A stretch of 64,000 nucleotides of DNA from an uncultured Eubacteriales bacterium (GTDB taxonomy: Bacteria; Bacillota; Clostridia; Lachnospirales; Anaerotignaceae): contig CAKQPE010000001.1 in the NCBI GenBank assembly GCA_934256695.1, forward strand, positions 1-64,000. The letters are read 5' to 3'. Numbering within the stretch: position 1 is the first letter of the stretch; the number at the start of each line of letters is the position of its first letter. The position numbers and the translations under genes are program-made. Positions 1-9,374 of this stretch are shown here, one piece after another. A model generated the notes under the pieces. It saw only the letters and a program-made list of their open reading frames with translations, had not been told where the DNA came from and searched no databases.

Positions 1-28
1 CGTCGTTTTTTCCGGCGAACAAGATAGT

Positions 29-56
29 ATTATACTCTTTCTGCAAAAAATGTCAA
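29..56 (-). promoter_or_regulatory. Strong sigma-A promoter firing out of the window to the left
   Basis: On the minus strand a perfect -35 TTGACA (51-56) is followed after 16 bases by a perfect -10 TATAAT (29-34). The predicted start is near base 22, so the transcript leaves the window almost at once and the gene it serves is not visible. Such a consensus promoter suits a highly expressed gene or stable RNA, but that is inference. Confidence 0.75.
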
Positions 57-150
57 CACTTTTTTCAAACTTTTTTTGATTTTTTTAAAATTATTTTGGT
101 ACACACTATATATAGTAAATATATCTCATATTTTACCAATATATAGATAA

Positions 151-187
151 AAGAAAGCAATATCTTTTGCCATGATATTGCTTTCTT
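151..187 (-). terminator. Terminator after the nitrilase-like gene
   Basis: A 14-bp perfect stem (151-164 with 174-187) encloses a 9-base loop and is followed, reading leftward, by a T-rich run. It lies 40 bases after the stop of the nitrilase-like gene. The other side is also T-rich, so it may work in both directions. Confidence 0.75.
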
Positions 188-227
188 TTATAAATTCAAA
201 ATAATTTTTCAAATTATTTTTATATTT

Positions 228-1739
228 TTATTTTAAAATTGTTTCATAACTTTCCGGCTTTCTTCCAAATACAACATCTGTTTTCGGAACGACTTCTTTA
301 AAGGACGCTAAATAAGGGTGTAAATAACCTGAGCTTATCTGCTCATTATTTTTCATTGTAGAAAATACAAAATTTCCATCCGGAGAAATCATTCCGCTTG
401 ACATTATATTTTTATTTGCAGAATTTATTATATAAATTCTGTTTTCTGCCGCACGTGTTTTCAATATCAAATCTTTAACATCTCCTCTTTCACTTCCGTA
501 TGCCACAACCAAAGAGCAGCCTTCCAGCATATATACCCTTATTGGCTCCGGAACAGTTACCTCCTCCGAAAACACCACTCCGACTTTTCCAAAACTTGTT
601 TCGGCACATATATATTTCCCTTTTGTCCATATTCCTTCTATGCCTTCTTTGGAAACCATAACAGCGTATTCATTTTTTTCCATATAATAGGAAGAAACTA
701 ATGCGATTTCATTATTTTGAAGAAATTTTCCTATTTTTTCTGTTATTATTTTTCCGTCACATTCAAATTCAGTCTGCGGAAGAACTATAAACTTTGAATA
801 GCTCATTCTTGCCAACGAAATATATCTGTGTGCTTTTGTAATATATTCCTCTAAATTTTTTGCTTTAAAAGAAACAGTTGAAACAAACTCGGGCTTTAAT
901 TTAAATCCATTTTTAATAAAATCAATAACAGGCAAATTTTCTGTTTTTTCAGAAATGATTTTATAATTTTCATTTTTAGCAGCATTTATTTTTTTATGGG
1001 ATAAATCTATATCATAAACCAATATGTCCTCTTTTCCTGAACCAAGAGAAGCCAAAATTTCTCCATTAGGAGAAATAATACAGCTTCCTCCTGCATTATT
1101 CAAAATATTTTTCTCTACTCCAGTTTTGCAGCATACAGCCATATATACATTATTTTCCGAACATCTTGCAGGAAGTATATAATCCGTCTGTGGATTATGC
1201 AGATTTTTTTCGTCAAATCCCGATGATGTAAGATTTGCCAGATTTATTATCAGCTCTGCTCCCTTTTCGGCAAGGATTGCAGAAATTTCCGGCATTCTTC
1301 CATCGGCACATATTATCACACCTATTTTTCCAAACTCAGTTTCAAATACATCATATTTATCTGACGATACATAAAAATCGCTGTCGCAGTGCCACATATT
1401 GCTTTTTACGTGCTTATGTACTATATTTCCTTCTTTGTTTATTACAACAGCGGAATTTTCCGTTTTTCCTTCTTCCTCTGTAACAATTCCCAATGAAATA
1501 TATGTTTTCTTCTCTTTTGCGGCACTTTTTAATTTTTCTAAAAAACTTTCTTCTTTTTCAAGTGCTTTTTTCAGACTCTCTTTATCATCTATAATATATC
1601 CGGGATAAGCACATTCCGGCAAAAGCACCATGTCCGGCTTCTTTTCTGCGGCATAATTTATCATTTTCAAAATATGCTCTGCACATTTTTCGTAATCTTT
1701 TATATCATTAGCCTTCATTTGAATTAGTGCAATTCTCAT
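228..1739 (-). CDS. Tandem nitrilase/carbon-nitrogen hydrolase-like protein, second domain degenerate
   Basis: A 503-residue member of the carbon-nitrogen hydrolase (nitrilase) superfamily, which cleaves amides or nitriles with a Glu-Lys-Cys triad. The first half has all three elements: Glu42 in LPECAYPGY, Lys109 in HKHVK and Cys144 in IICADGR. The second half (about residue 280 on) repeats the fold, with LPQTEFE and VGVVFSEE, but Ser replaces the cysteine, so it should be inactive. The ATG at 1739 is preferred to an upstream GTG because GAAGGT stands six bases before it. The substrate cannot be told. The gene stands alone, divergent from the CoA-transferase. Confidence 0.75.
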   Translation of the reverse strand: MRIALIQMKANDIKDYEKCAEHILKMINYAAEKKPDMVLLPECAYPGYIIDDKESLKKALEKEESFLEKLKSAAKEKKTYISLGIVTEEEGKTENSAVVINKEGNIVHKHVKSNMWHCDSDFYVSSDKYDVFETEFGKIGVIICADGRMPEISAILAEKGAELIINLANLTSSGFDEKNLHNPQTDYILPARCSENNVYMAVCCKTGVEKNILNNAGGSCIISPNGEILASLGSGKEDILVYDIDLSHKKINAAKNENYKIISEKTENLPVIDFIKNGFKLKPEFVSTVSFKAKNLEEYITKAHRYISLARMSYSKFIVLPQTEFECDGKIITEKIGKFLQNNEIALVSSYYMEKNEYAVMVSKEGIEGIWTKGKYICAETSFGKVGVVFSEEVTVPEPIRVYMLEGCSLVVAYGSERGDVKDLILKTRAAENRIYIINSANKNIMSSGMISPDGNFVFSTMKNNEQISSGYLHPYLASFKEVVPKTDVVFGRKPESYETILK

Positions 1740-2128
1740 AAAATTACCTTCTTTCACCGTCTATTTTCTTTTTAACAAAAACCCAACGCATTTACATAAC
1801 TTTTGCTTAACAAACCCTCTGCTCTTTAAACTTTAATATAACATTATTAATAATAAGTATACGTTATTTACGCTTTTTATGCCGATATTTGTAATAATTA
1901 TTCATATATATTAATAATTATAAACCATTATGCCTCCACTGAACAATACTTTTATTGTGTCACTTATTTGTCAATCGGTTCTTTTTAAAAAATATATATG
2001 TTTTAATCTAAATTTTTCATTGCATAATTAAACAAAACCTTGTAATATATTATCACAGCATGTATTTTTATCCGAAGTATACATAATTAAGTTTCTTATT
2101 CGTTTATTTTTTTAAGGAGGTCAAATTA
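1740..2128. other. Divergent intergenic region, no gene
   Basis: This AT-rich 389 bp separates the nitrilase-like gene from the CoA-transferase. I see no coding frame or structured RNA. A weak promoter candidate for the CoA-transferase is TTGTAA (2040-2045), 17 bases, TATTTT (2063-2068). A strong AAGGAGG lies just before the ATG at 2129. Confidence 0.4.
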
Positions 2129-3442
2129 ATGAATATTCCTGATTGGAAAGATATTTACGCTTCTAAGCTTGTTACTGCAAAGGAAGCAATCAGCTATATT
2201 AAAAGCGGCGACAGAGTTGTCACAGGTCATGCTGCGGCAGAACCTACATACCTTATTGACACACTTGTAGATAATTATGAGATGTATGAAAATGTTGAAA
2301 TCTGCCATCTTGTTTCTTTAGGCGAAGGAAAATATACTCGTCCGGAAATGAAAGGACACTTTATTTTCAACGGCTTTTTCGTAAGTGCCTGCACAAGAGA
2401 AGCCGTAAATAACGGTTCCGCCAACTTCACACCGGGCTTTTTCCATGAAGTACCTAAACTTTTCAGAACGGAAATGCCTGTTGATGTTGCTCTTGTTATG
2501 GTAAGCCGTCCCGATAAACACGGTTTCTGCTCTTTCGGTACATCAAGCGACTTTACAAAGCCTGTTGCCGACTGTGCAAGAATAGTAATCGCACAGGTTA
2601 ACGAGCATATGCCACGTACCTTCGGCGGAAACCTTATCCATGTACGTGATATTGACTTTATAGTAGAACACTCCGAGCCTATACTCGAGATGCAGCCTGC
2701 AAACGTAGGTATTCTCGAAAACAAAATCGGTAAATACTGCTCATCTCTTATTAAAGACGGAGACTGCCTCCAGCTTGGTATCGGTTCTATTCCGGAATCT
2801 GTTCTTACTTTCCTTTGGGATAAAAAGAATCTCGGACTTCATACCGAAATGGCATCTGACGGTATAATCGACCTTATGCTTGCCGGTGTAATAAACAATA
2901 AAATGAAAACCGTAGAGCCGGGAAGAAGTGTTATTACATTCGTTATGGGTACTAAGCGTCTTTATGACTTTATAGACGATAACCCTGAAATTTCAATGAA
3001 CCCTGTTGATTACGTAAACGATCCTACCGTAATAGCAAAAAACGATAATGTTGTTTCCATAAACAGCTGTATTCAGGTTGACCTTATGGGACAGGTAGTA
3101 AGTGAAAGTATCGGTCTTAAACAGTTCAGTGGTGTAGGCGGACAGGTTGACTTCGTTCGTGGTGCGGCAATGAGTAAGGGTGGCAGAAGCATTATTGCTA
3201 TGCTTTCAACTGCAGCCGGAGGAAAAGTAAGCCGTATCGTACCGTTCCTTGACCAGGGTGCGGCAGTTACCACATCAAGAAACGATGTTCACTATATAAT
3301 TACAGAATACGGTATTGCCCTTCTTAAAGGAAAAACACTTAAAGAAAGAGCAAAAGCCCTTATTAAGATTGCTCACCCTAACTTCCGTGACGAGTTAAGA
3401 GCAGAGTACGAGAGAAGATTTTTCGAGCCATACGAAGCTTAA
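2129..3442 (+). CDS. 4-hydroxybutyrate / butyryl-CoA:acetate CoA-transferase family protein
   Basis: A 437-residue family I CoA-transferase (acetyl-CoA hydrolase/transferase superfamily). It moves CoA between an acyl-CoA and acetate by way of a glutamyl-CoA thioester. The family signature GVGGQVDFVRGA is present at about residue 335, and the catalytic Glu is probably that of LHTEMASDG near residue 240. From memory the sequence resembles Clostridium aminobutyricum AbfT along its whole length, including the QLGIGSIPE and MGTKRLYDF segments. 4-hydroxybutyrate and butyryl-CoA enzymes of this group cannot be separated by eye. No partner genes of a butyrate pathway are adjacent. The start follows AAGGAGG. 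Confidence 0.85.
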   Translation: MNIPDWKDIYASKLVTAKEAISYIKSGDRVVTGHAAAEPTYLIDTLVDNYEMYENVEICHLVSLGEGKYTRPEMKGHFIFNGFFVSACTREAVNNGSANFTPGFFHEVPKLFRTEMPVDVALVMVSRPDKHGFCSFGTSSDFTKPVADCARIVIAQVNEHMPRTFGGNLIHVRDIDFIVEHSEPILEMQPANVGILENKIGKYCSSLIKDGDCLQLGIGSIPESVLTFLWDKKNLGLHTEMASDGIIDLMLAGVINNKMKTVEPGRSVITFVMGTKRLYDFIDDNPEISMNPVDYVNDPTVIAKNDNVVSINSCIQVDLMGQVVSESIGLKQFSGVGGQVDFVRGAAMSKGGRSIIAMLSTAAGGKVSRIVPFLDQGAAVTTSRNDVHYIITEYGIALLKGKTLKERAKALIKIAHPNFRDELRAEYERRFFEPYEA

Positions 3443-3449
3443 AGATTAA

Positions 3450-3948
3450 AAACCGTGGGACTCTGTCCCACACCCTGCAAGCCTTTGAAAAGGCTTGATC
3501 TAAACTTTTAATAAAAATCCGCATGATTTTATCATGCGGATTTTTTGGTATAAATATAAACTTGCCGTTAATAAGCCGTCCCTAAAAGTGAGGTGGCAGG
3601 CGTAAGCCTGACGGAAGGGTTTTAAGGCCTTCTCCCTCGTGGAGAAGGTGTCACAGCGTAGCTGTGACGGATGAGGGGTATTTTAGTTATCAGAATTTAT
3701 TTTCCACTGATTACTGATAACTATCAACTGTTTCCCCTCATCTGTCAATTCGTGATACTGCCCCTTTCAGAGCCGGCAAAAAGCAGTGCAGATGAGATTT
3801 TATTCAACAAAGATAGATAAAAGCCAAATTCTAATAACCAAACTTATAATTTTGTTCCGAAAAATGCAATGCAATTTCATTTTGATAAAAGTTTAGATCC
3901 ACCCTTTTCAAAGGGTGGCAGAGTTTGAGACAGCATCTCAATGTTTTA
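3450..3948. repeat. Composite hairpin repeat R1
   Basis: The left arm begins 8 bases after the CoA-transferase stop: hairpin GTGGGAC..GTCCCAC, hairpin AAGCC..GGCTT, the TAAACTTTT strand, then a hairpin (about 3526-3544) that could serve as terminator. The right arm (about 3868-3948) mirrors this order with different stems (ACCCTT/AAGGGT, TTGAGAC/catctcaa). Between the arms lie two inverted copies of a second repeat (Type II) containing CTTCTCC-type and GTCACAGC-type hairpins and CCCCTCATC. The element ends just before the ilvD stop, so it separates convergent genes. The terminal stem at 3925-3942 is imperfect. Confidence 0.75.
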
Positions 3949-3953
3949 TTCTA

Positions 3954-5618
3954 TCAGTCCTCAAAAACAGCACCTGTATTGGCACTTGTAACTAACTTTC
4001 TGTATCTCTTGAGGTATCCGTTTGATACTTCTCTCATCACAGGCACAAACTTCTCACGTCTCTTTGCAAGAGTCTCGTCGTCAACTTCCACATTGATTGT
4101 GTTGTTGTTCATGTCTATGGCTATTATGTCGCCTTCCTCTATAAGACCTATAGGACCTCCGGAAGCAGCCTCCGGCGAAATATGTCCTATAGCCGCACCT
4201 CTCGAACCGCCTGAGAAACGTCCGTCTGTAATAAGAGCAACTGTGCTGTCAAGACCGAGTCCCGCAAGTGTTGCCGTAGGTGCAAGCATTTCTCTCATAC
4301 CCGGGCCGCCCTTAGGGCCTTCGTAACGTATAACTATAACGTCTCCCGGAACAATCTTTCCTTCCGTCATAGCATCAATACAGTCTTCTTCCCTGTCAAA
4401 TACTCTTGCAGGGCCTTTGTGAACAAGCATTTCAGGTAAAACGGCACCCTTTTTAACAACCGCACCGTCAGGAGCAATGTTGCCCCAAAGAACAGCAAGA
4501 CCTCCGTCTTTTGAATATGCCGTTTCTCTGTTTCTTATAACCTGTGGGTTTCTTACCTTTGCGCCCTTGATATTTTCGGCTATTGTCTTTCCTGTGCAGG
4601 TCATAAGGCTTGTGTCGAAAAGACCGTATTCCTCAAGCTCTTTTATAACGGCACTTAAACCGCCTGCTTCCTCAAGGTCAACAAGACAATCTGCTCCCGC
4701 AGGTGCAAGCTTAACAAGCTGAGGAGTCTCTTTGCTTATTTTGTTTATGTCATTAAAATCCATAGTAAGTCCGGCTTCATGTGCTATTGCAGGCAGATGA
4801 AGTGCTGTATTTGTGGAACAGCCCAGAGCCATATCCATATGAAGTGCATTTTTAAGAGCCTTGTCCGTAACTATGTCTCTTGGCTTAATATCTTTTTCAA
4901 GAAGCTCCATTACCTTCATTCCGGCTTCTTTTGCAAGACGTATTCTGCCTGAATTTACAGCAGGAATTGTTCCGTTTCCCGGAAGGCCCATACCGATTAT
5001 TTCCGTAAGACAGTTCATTGAGTTTGCCGTAAACATACCGGCACAGCTTCCGCAGCCCGGACAGGTGTTGTTTTCAACATCCATAGCCTCCTCGGCTGTA
5101 CAAAGCCCTTTTTCAAGTTTAGGTATAAACTCATATCCGCTTGAATAAGTTGTCTTTGAGCCGTCCATAAGTTTTCCCGGCATCATAGGGCCGCCGCTTA
5201 CAAATATGCTCGGAATATTAAGTCTCATAGCTGCCATAAGCATGCCCGGAACTATTTTGTCGCAGTTAGGTATAAAAACAAGTGCATCAAACGGGTGTGC
5301 ATTAGCCATAATTTCAACACTGTCTGCTATGTGTTCACGGCTTATAAGCGAATAATGCATACCGTTGTGTCCCATTGCAAGGCCGTCGCATACGCCTATA
5401 GCAGGGAAAACAAAAGGTGTTCCTCCGGCAATTCTTACACCTGCTTTAACAGCCTCTGCTATCTGGTCAAGGTGCATATGTCCCGGTATAATATCGTTCT
5501 TTGCACAAACAATGCCTACCAAAGGTTTTTCTATTTCCGTATCTGTAAGACCGAGAGCTTTAAGCAGTATTCTGTGCGGAAGCTTTTTAGGTCCTTTTTT
5601 TATTGCGTCACTTCTCAT
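3954..5618 (-). CDS. ilvD: Dihydroxy-acid dehydratase
   Basis: A full-length 554-residue dihydroxy-acid dehydratase. It turns 2,3-dihydroxy-isovalerate or -methylvalerate into the 2-keto acid, the third common step of valine and isoleucine synthesis. The Fe-S cysteines are seen in PNCDKIVPG (Cys119) and CPGCGSCAG (186-192). The early motif reads IIPGH, as in the E. coli enzyme, not the PCN of [2Fe-2S] forms, which suggests a [4Fe-4S] enzyme. No other ilv or leu gene is nearby. The gene is divergent from a FadR-type regulator and has an operator just after its predicted transcription start, so that regulator probably represses it. Confidence 0.95.
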   Translation of the reverse strand: MRSDAIKKGPKKLPHRILLKALGLTDTEIEKPLVGIVCAKNDIIPGHMHLDQIAEAVKAGVRIAGGTPFVFPAIGVCDGLAMGHNGMHYSLISREHIADSVEIMANAHPFDALVFIPNCDKIVPGMLMAAMRLNIPSIFVSGGPMMPGKLMDGSKTTYSSGYEFIPKLEKGLCTAEEAMDVENNTCPGCGSCAGMFTANSMNCLTEIIGMGLPGNGTIPAVNSGRIRLAKEAGMKVMELLEKDIKPRDIVTDKALKNALHMDMALGCSTNTALHLPAIAHEAGLTMDFNDINKISKETPQLVKLAPAGADCLVDLEEAGGLSAVIKELEEYGLFDTSLMTCTGKTIAENIKGAKVRNPQVIRNRETAYSKDGGLAVLWGNIAPDGAVVKKGAVLPEMLVHKGPARVFDREEDCIDAMTEGKIVPGDVIVIRYEGPKGGPGMREMLAPTATLAGLGLDSTVALITDGRFSGGSRGAAIGHISPEAASGGPIGLIEEGDIIAIDMNNNTINVEVDDETLAKRREKFVPVMREVSNGYLKRYRKLVTSANTGAVFED

Positions 5619-5652
5619 TTAAAAAACATCTCCCTCATATCCAAAACTAAAT

Positions 5653-5755
5653 TTGTCATACAACTTATTGATAATATTAAATTAAAGTCCCAAATATGTC
5701 AATATATATTTAATTTAAAATAAAACTTGTCATACAACTTTTAAAATACTATAAT
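5653..5755. promoter_or_regulatory. Twin operators and face-to-face promoters of ilvD and the GntR/FadR regulator
   Basis: Two identical copies of TTGTCATACAA stand at 5653-5663 and 5727-5737, 74 bp apart. They fit the TTGTnnnACAA pattern typical of FadR-subfamily operators. The leftward ilvD promoter is TTGACA (5697-5702), 17 bases, TAATAT (5674-5679), so the first site lies just after its start point. The rightward promoter is TTGTCA (5727-5732), 17 bases, TATAAT (5750-5755), so the second site is its -35. Repression of both genes by the adjacent regulator is inferred. Confidence 0.8.
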
Positions 5756-5788
5756 AATATCAAATAAAAAAACATACGGAGAATATAT

Positions 5789-6481
5789 ATGAAAAACGAA
5801 TTTATACCTGTTTCAAATATGATTGCCGACCGAATAAGGGATATGATTTTTCTTGAAAAAAAGTATGCCTCAGGTGATAAACTGCCAAACGAATATGAAT
5901 TAAGCTCAATGCTCGGTGTCAGCCGAACCTCTTTAAGAGAAGCCATAAAAATACTTGCCGCCAACGGAACCCTTACAATAAAGCGTGGAAGCGGTACTTT
6001 TGTATCGGAAAACAGCAGTACCTCTACTGACATTTTTTCAATGAAATATTTGGAGGATAAAAAAAAGCTGGTCAAGCACTGGTTTGAGTTCAGGCTTATA
6101 CTTGAGCCGCAGAACGCCCGCCTTGCGGCACTTAACGCAACAGACAAAGAAATAGAAGAAATATGTGCCGCCGCAGAGCATACAACAGAACTTATTAAAA
6201 ACAATCAGCCTATACTTAAAGAAGATCAGCATTTCCATGCACTTATTGCCATTGCAACAAAAAATGACGTAATAAAACTTACTCTGCCGTCACTGGAAAA
6301 TGCCGTAAGTGATGCCATACAGACATCAACACAGATAGGCACAAGCAAAAAAGGTCTTGAAAACGTAGAACTTTACCACCCGTCCATAGCTAAATTTATA
6401 CAGCTTCGTGATCCGGACGGTGCCGAAATGGCAATGAGGTTTCACATTCTCCGTGGCTTAAAAGACCTCGGCGATGTATAA
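5789..6481 (+). CDS. GntR-family (FadR subfamily) transcriptional regulator
   Basis: A 230-residue regulator with an N-terminal winged helix (SGDKLPNEYELSSMLGVSRTSLREAIKIL, residues about 28-56, then GTFV) and a C-terminal all-helical FCD ligand domain. The FCD metal/ligand residues are suggested by FRLILEP, DQHFHALIA and FHILRG. Proteins of this type bind small organic acids and usually repress. The divergent position and the shared operators suggest it controls ilvD and itself; the ligand could be a branched-chain intermediate, but nothing proves that. The stop codon is followed directly by repeat R2. Confidence 0.88.
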   Translation: MKNEFIPVSNMIADRIRDMIFLEKKYASGDKLPNEYELSSMLGVSRTSLREAIKILAANGTLTIKRGSGTFVSENSSTSTDIFSMKYLEDKKKLVKHWFEFRLILEPQNARLAALNATDKEIEEICAAAEHTTELIKNNQPILKEDQHFHALIAIATKNDVIKLTLPSLENAVSDAIQTSTQIGTSKKGLENVELYHPSIAKFIQLRDPDGAEMAMRFHILRGLKDLGDV

Positions 6482-6739
6482 GACCTTGGGGTTTCACCCC
6501 AAACCCTTAAAGACCGTGGGACTCTGTCCCACCACCCTGCAAGCCTTTGAAAAGGCTTGACCTAAACTTTATTAAAACGCAATTACATTGCGTTTTATGT
6601 TAAATTTTTTGATGGTTTAGTTGTGATTTAAAAATCCCCGATATTGATATAAATATCAATATCGGGGATTTTATTAAAAGTTTTATTCAATTTTTTTCAA
6701 AAAATTGTCAGGGTTTGGGGTGAAACCCCAAAGTTTTTA
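6482..6739. repeat. Composite hairpin repeat R2
   Basis: It starts at the base after the regulator's stop. The left arm has two terminal hairpins in tandem: GGGGTTTCACCCC, then GTGGGACTCTGTCCCAC. These are followed by an AAGCC/GGCTT hairpin, a CGCAAT/ATTGCG hairpin (about 6577-6595) and a long stem with GATATTGATAT..ATATCAATATC and GGGGATT (6636-6673). The right arm returns to GGGGTGAAACCCC at 6714-6733 and touches the rsmG stop codon. The doubled terminal hairpin suggests one element landed in another. Confidence 0.75.
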
Positions 6740-7441
6740 TAATGGCTTTTTCGCTGCCGTTCCGGCTTTTCTCGGGTACGCCTTCGGTGTGCTTTTTATC
6801 TTTTTAATCACTACGGCACAGTGCTTTAAATCACTTTCAGGTATTGTAATTTCAACTACCTTTTCTACCTTTCCGCCTAAAACGGATATAGCCTTCTGAG
6901 CCTCTGTAAGCTCCTCTACCGCATCGGGGCCTTTCAAAGATATAAAATATCCGCCTACGGCAACAAACGGCATACAGTACTCTGAAAGCACACTGAGCCT
7001 TGCCACCGCTCTGCTTACACAGTAATCAAATTTTTCTCTTAAATCCGCATTCCTTCCGCCGTCCTCGGCTCTGGAATGGATACATTCAAGATTTGTTATT
7101 CCAAGCTCTTTTTTTACTTCCTCAAGAAAAGTTATTCTTTTGTTTAACGAGTCCAAAAGCGTAACCTTAAATCCGTCATTGGCTATTTTAAGGGGTATTC
7201 CCGGAAATCCGGCTCCCGTTCCCACATCAATAAGAGAAGCGTTTTTGTTTTCCATTAACGGCAGAACGGAAATGCTGTCGGCAAAATGTTTTATGGCTAT
7301 GCCCTCATCATCGGTTATAGCCGTAAGATTCATTTTTTCATTCCATTCAAGAAGGAGTTTTTTATATAAATCAAACTTTTCAAGCTGATTTTGGCTTAAC
7401 TCAATGCCCATTTTTTCGGCACTTATTTTTAAAAGTTCCAT
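6737..7441 (-). CDS. rsmG: 16S rRNA (guanine527-N7)-methyltransferase
   Basis: A 234-residue RsmG (GidB) that methylates G527 of 16S rRNA using S-adenosylmethionine. The SAM-binding loop is LIDVGTGAGFPGIPL at about residue 66, preceded by the family block KMNLTAITDDEGIAIKHFADS. A downstream SRAVARL segment matches the family. It lies three bases after mnmG, and its GGAGGAG ribosome site overlaps the mnmG stop region, so the two are co-translated. The C-terminus is lysine-rich. In many Clostridia parA and parB follow rsmG; here repeat R2 does and parAB lie elsewhere. Confidence 0.97.
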   Translation of the reverse strand: MELLKISAEKMGIELSQNQLEKFDLYKKLLLEWNEKMNLTAITDDEGIAIKHFADSISVLPLMENKNASLIDVGTGAGFPGIPLKIANDGFKVTLLDSLNKRITFLEEVKKELGITNLECIHSRAEDGGRNADLREKFDYCVSRAVARLSVLSEYCMPFVAVGGYFISLKGPDAVEELTEAQKAISVLGGKVEKVVEITIPESDLKHCAVVIKKIKSTPKAYPRKAGTAAKKPL

Positions 7442-7444
7442 TTT

Positions 7445-9355
7445 TTACTCCTCCTTTGCACTTCTTTTCATCTGCTCAAGATAAATCATAAGCACGGAAA
7501 TATCCGCAGGCGAAACTCCCGCTATTCTGAAAGCATGACCTATGTTAAGAGGACGTATATCGTTAAGTTTCTGTGCCGCCTCTATTCTAAGTCCCCTTAC
7601 CTGTGAATAGTCTATATCCTCAGGAAGAAGTCTGTTTTCAAGTTTCTTAAATTCCTTAACCTGTCCCAACTGCTGTTTGATATATCCCTCGTATTTTATC
7701 TGTATAGCCGCCTCATGTGCCGCCTCGCTGTCTATTTCAGGTCTGTCGGCATCTATTTCGGCAAGAATGTCATAATTAAGCTCAGGGCGTTTTAAAAGTT
7801 CACTGAGTCTTATTCCCGATTTAAGGGGTGTGCTGTGATGTCTTACAAGAAAGTCCTGTATCTCCGGCTTTGTGCCTACTGTTACGGAACGTATACGCTC
7901 TTTTTCCTCTGCTATAACTCTCTGTTTTTCAAGAAATCTTTCGTATCTCTCGTCTGATATAAGACCGACCTCATGACCGATAGGCGTAAGTCTTTCGTCT
8001 GCGTTGTCCTGTCTTAAAAGAAGTCTGTATTCCGCACGGGAAGTCATCATTCTGTACGGCTCACGGCTGCCCTTTGTTACAATATCGTCTATAAGTACGC
8101 CAATGTAAGCATCGGAACGGTGAAGAATAACAGGTTCCTTGTGCTGAAGAAGTCTTGCGGCATTTATTCCGGCTATAAGTCCCTGTGCGGCGGCTTCTTC
8201 GTATCCGCTTGTACCGTTAAACTGACCAGCTCCGAAAAGACCTTTCATGTTCTTAAATTCAAGGCTCAGTTTAAGCTGTGTTGCGTCTATGCAGTCGTAC
8301 TCTATGGCATATGCAGTACGCATAAATTCGCAGTTTTCAAGTCCCGGTACTGTACGGTAAAGGGCAATCTGCACCTCCTCTGGCAAAGAAGAACTCATAC
8401 CCTGTATATAAAGCTCGTTTGTGTTTTCACCTTCCGGCTCAACAAATATCTGGTGTCTTTCCTTGTCGGAAAATCTTACTACCTTATCCTCTATAGACGG
8501 ACAGTATCTTGGGCCTGTACCTTCTATAACTCCGGCATAAAGAGGTGAACGGTGAAGGTTGTTTCTTATAATTTCGTGAGTTTCGTTGTTTGTATAAGTA
8601 AGATAACATTCAACCTGTTCTCTTGCTATGTCCTCTGCTTTATCCTCAAAGGAAAACGGAACTATTTTTTCGTCACCGTACTGAGGTGTCATTTTGCTGA
8701 AATCGACAGTCTTTTTGTCAATTCTTGCAGGTGTACCTGTTTTGAACCTGTAAAGCTTTATTCCAAGGTCAATAAGACTCTGACTAAGTTCCGAAGCGGC
8801 TTTAAGTCCGTTAGGGCCTGACTGTATTATTGTCTCACCGAAAAGACATCTTGCCTTTAAATAAGTTCCTGTGGAAAGTATAACGGCTTTTGCCTTATAT
8901 ATTGCTCCCGAAGAAGTCTGCACTCCCGTTACCTGTCCGTTTTCTGCAAGTATTTTTGTTACCTCTGCCTGTTTTATTTTAAGGTTAGGCGTATTTTCCA
9001 TAACCCTTTTCATTTCTTCCTTGTATCTGTTTTTGTCAGCCTGTGCCCTTAGGGAATATACGGCAGGGCCTTTGCTTGTGTTAAGCATTTTTATCTGCAA
9101 ATATGTCTTATCTATGTTCTTTCCCATTTCACCGCCAAGAGCGTCAAGCTCCCTTACAAGGTGTCCTTTGGAACTTCCGCCTATAGACGGATTACATGGC
9201 ATCATGGCTATGGAATCAAGGTTAATGGCAAATACCACTGTTTTAAAACCAAGTCTTGCTCCGGCGAGAGCAGCTTCACAGCCTGCATGGCCCGCACCTA
9301 CAACAACTATATCACATTCATCTGCCAAATATGTTTTATCTGTATTTTCAGACAT
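7445..9355 (-). CDS. mnmG: tRNA uridine-5-carboxymethylaminomethyl synthesis enzyme
   Basis: MnmG (GidA), 636 residues from the ATG at 9355. With MnmE it modifies the wobble U34 of certain tRNAs, using FAD, NADH and a methylene-folate carbon. The FAD-binding [20 protein letters not shown] opens the protein, followed by [18 protein letters not shown]. The C-terminal helical domain ends in the conserved [17 protein letters not shown]. The ATG at 9355 is chosen over an in-frame start at 9400 because AGGAGTG precedes it; that upstream start would overlap the end of mnmE. Confidence 0.97.
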   Translation of the reverse strand: MSENTDKTYLADECDIVVVGAGHAGCEAALAGARLGFKTVVFAINLDSIAMMPCNPSIGGSSKGHLVRELDALGGEMGKNIDKTYLQIKMLNTSKGPAVYSLRAQADKNRYKEEMKRVMENTPNLKIKQAEVTKILAENGQVTGVQTSSGAIYKAKAVILSTGTYLKARCLFGETIIQSGPNGLKAASELSQSLIDLGIKLYRFKTGTPARIDKKTVDFSKMTPQYGDEKIVPFSFEDKAEDIAREQVECYLTYTNNETHEIIRNNLHRSPLYAGVIEGTGPRYCPSIEDKVVRFSDKERHQIFVEPEGENTNELYIQGMSSSLPEEVQIALYRTVPGLENCEFMRTAYAIEYDCIDATQLKLSLEFKNMKGLFGAGQFNGTSGYEEAAAQGLIAGINAARLLQHKEPVILHRSDAYIGVLIDDIVTKGSREPYRMMTSRAEYRLLLRQDNADERLTPIGHEVGLISDERYERFLEKQRVIAEEKERIRSVTVGTKPEIQDFLVRHHSTPLKSGIRLSELLKRPELNYDILAEIDADRPEIDSEAAHEAAIQIKYEGYIKQQLGQVKEFKKLENRLLPEDIDYSQVRGLRIEAAQKLNDIRPLNIGHAFRIAGVSPADISVLMIYLEQMKRSAKEE

Positions 9356-9374
9356 TAAATTTTCACTCCTGTTT

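Noticed and set aside
2129..3442. Naming the CoA-transferase but or abfT
   Set aside because: The two activities share the same family and cannot be separated by reading; no pathway neighbour decides.
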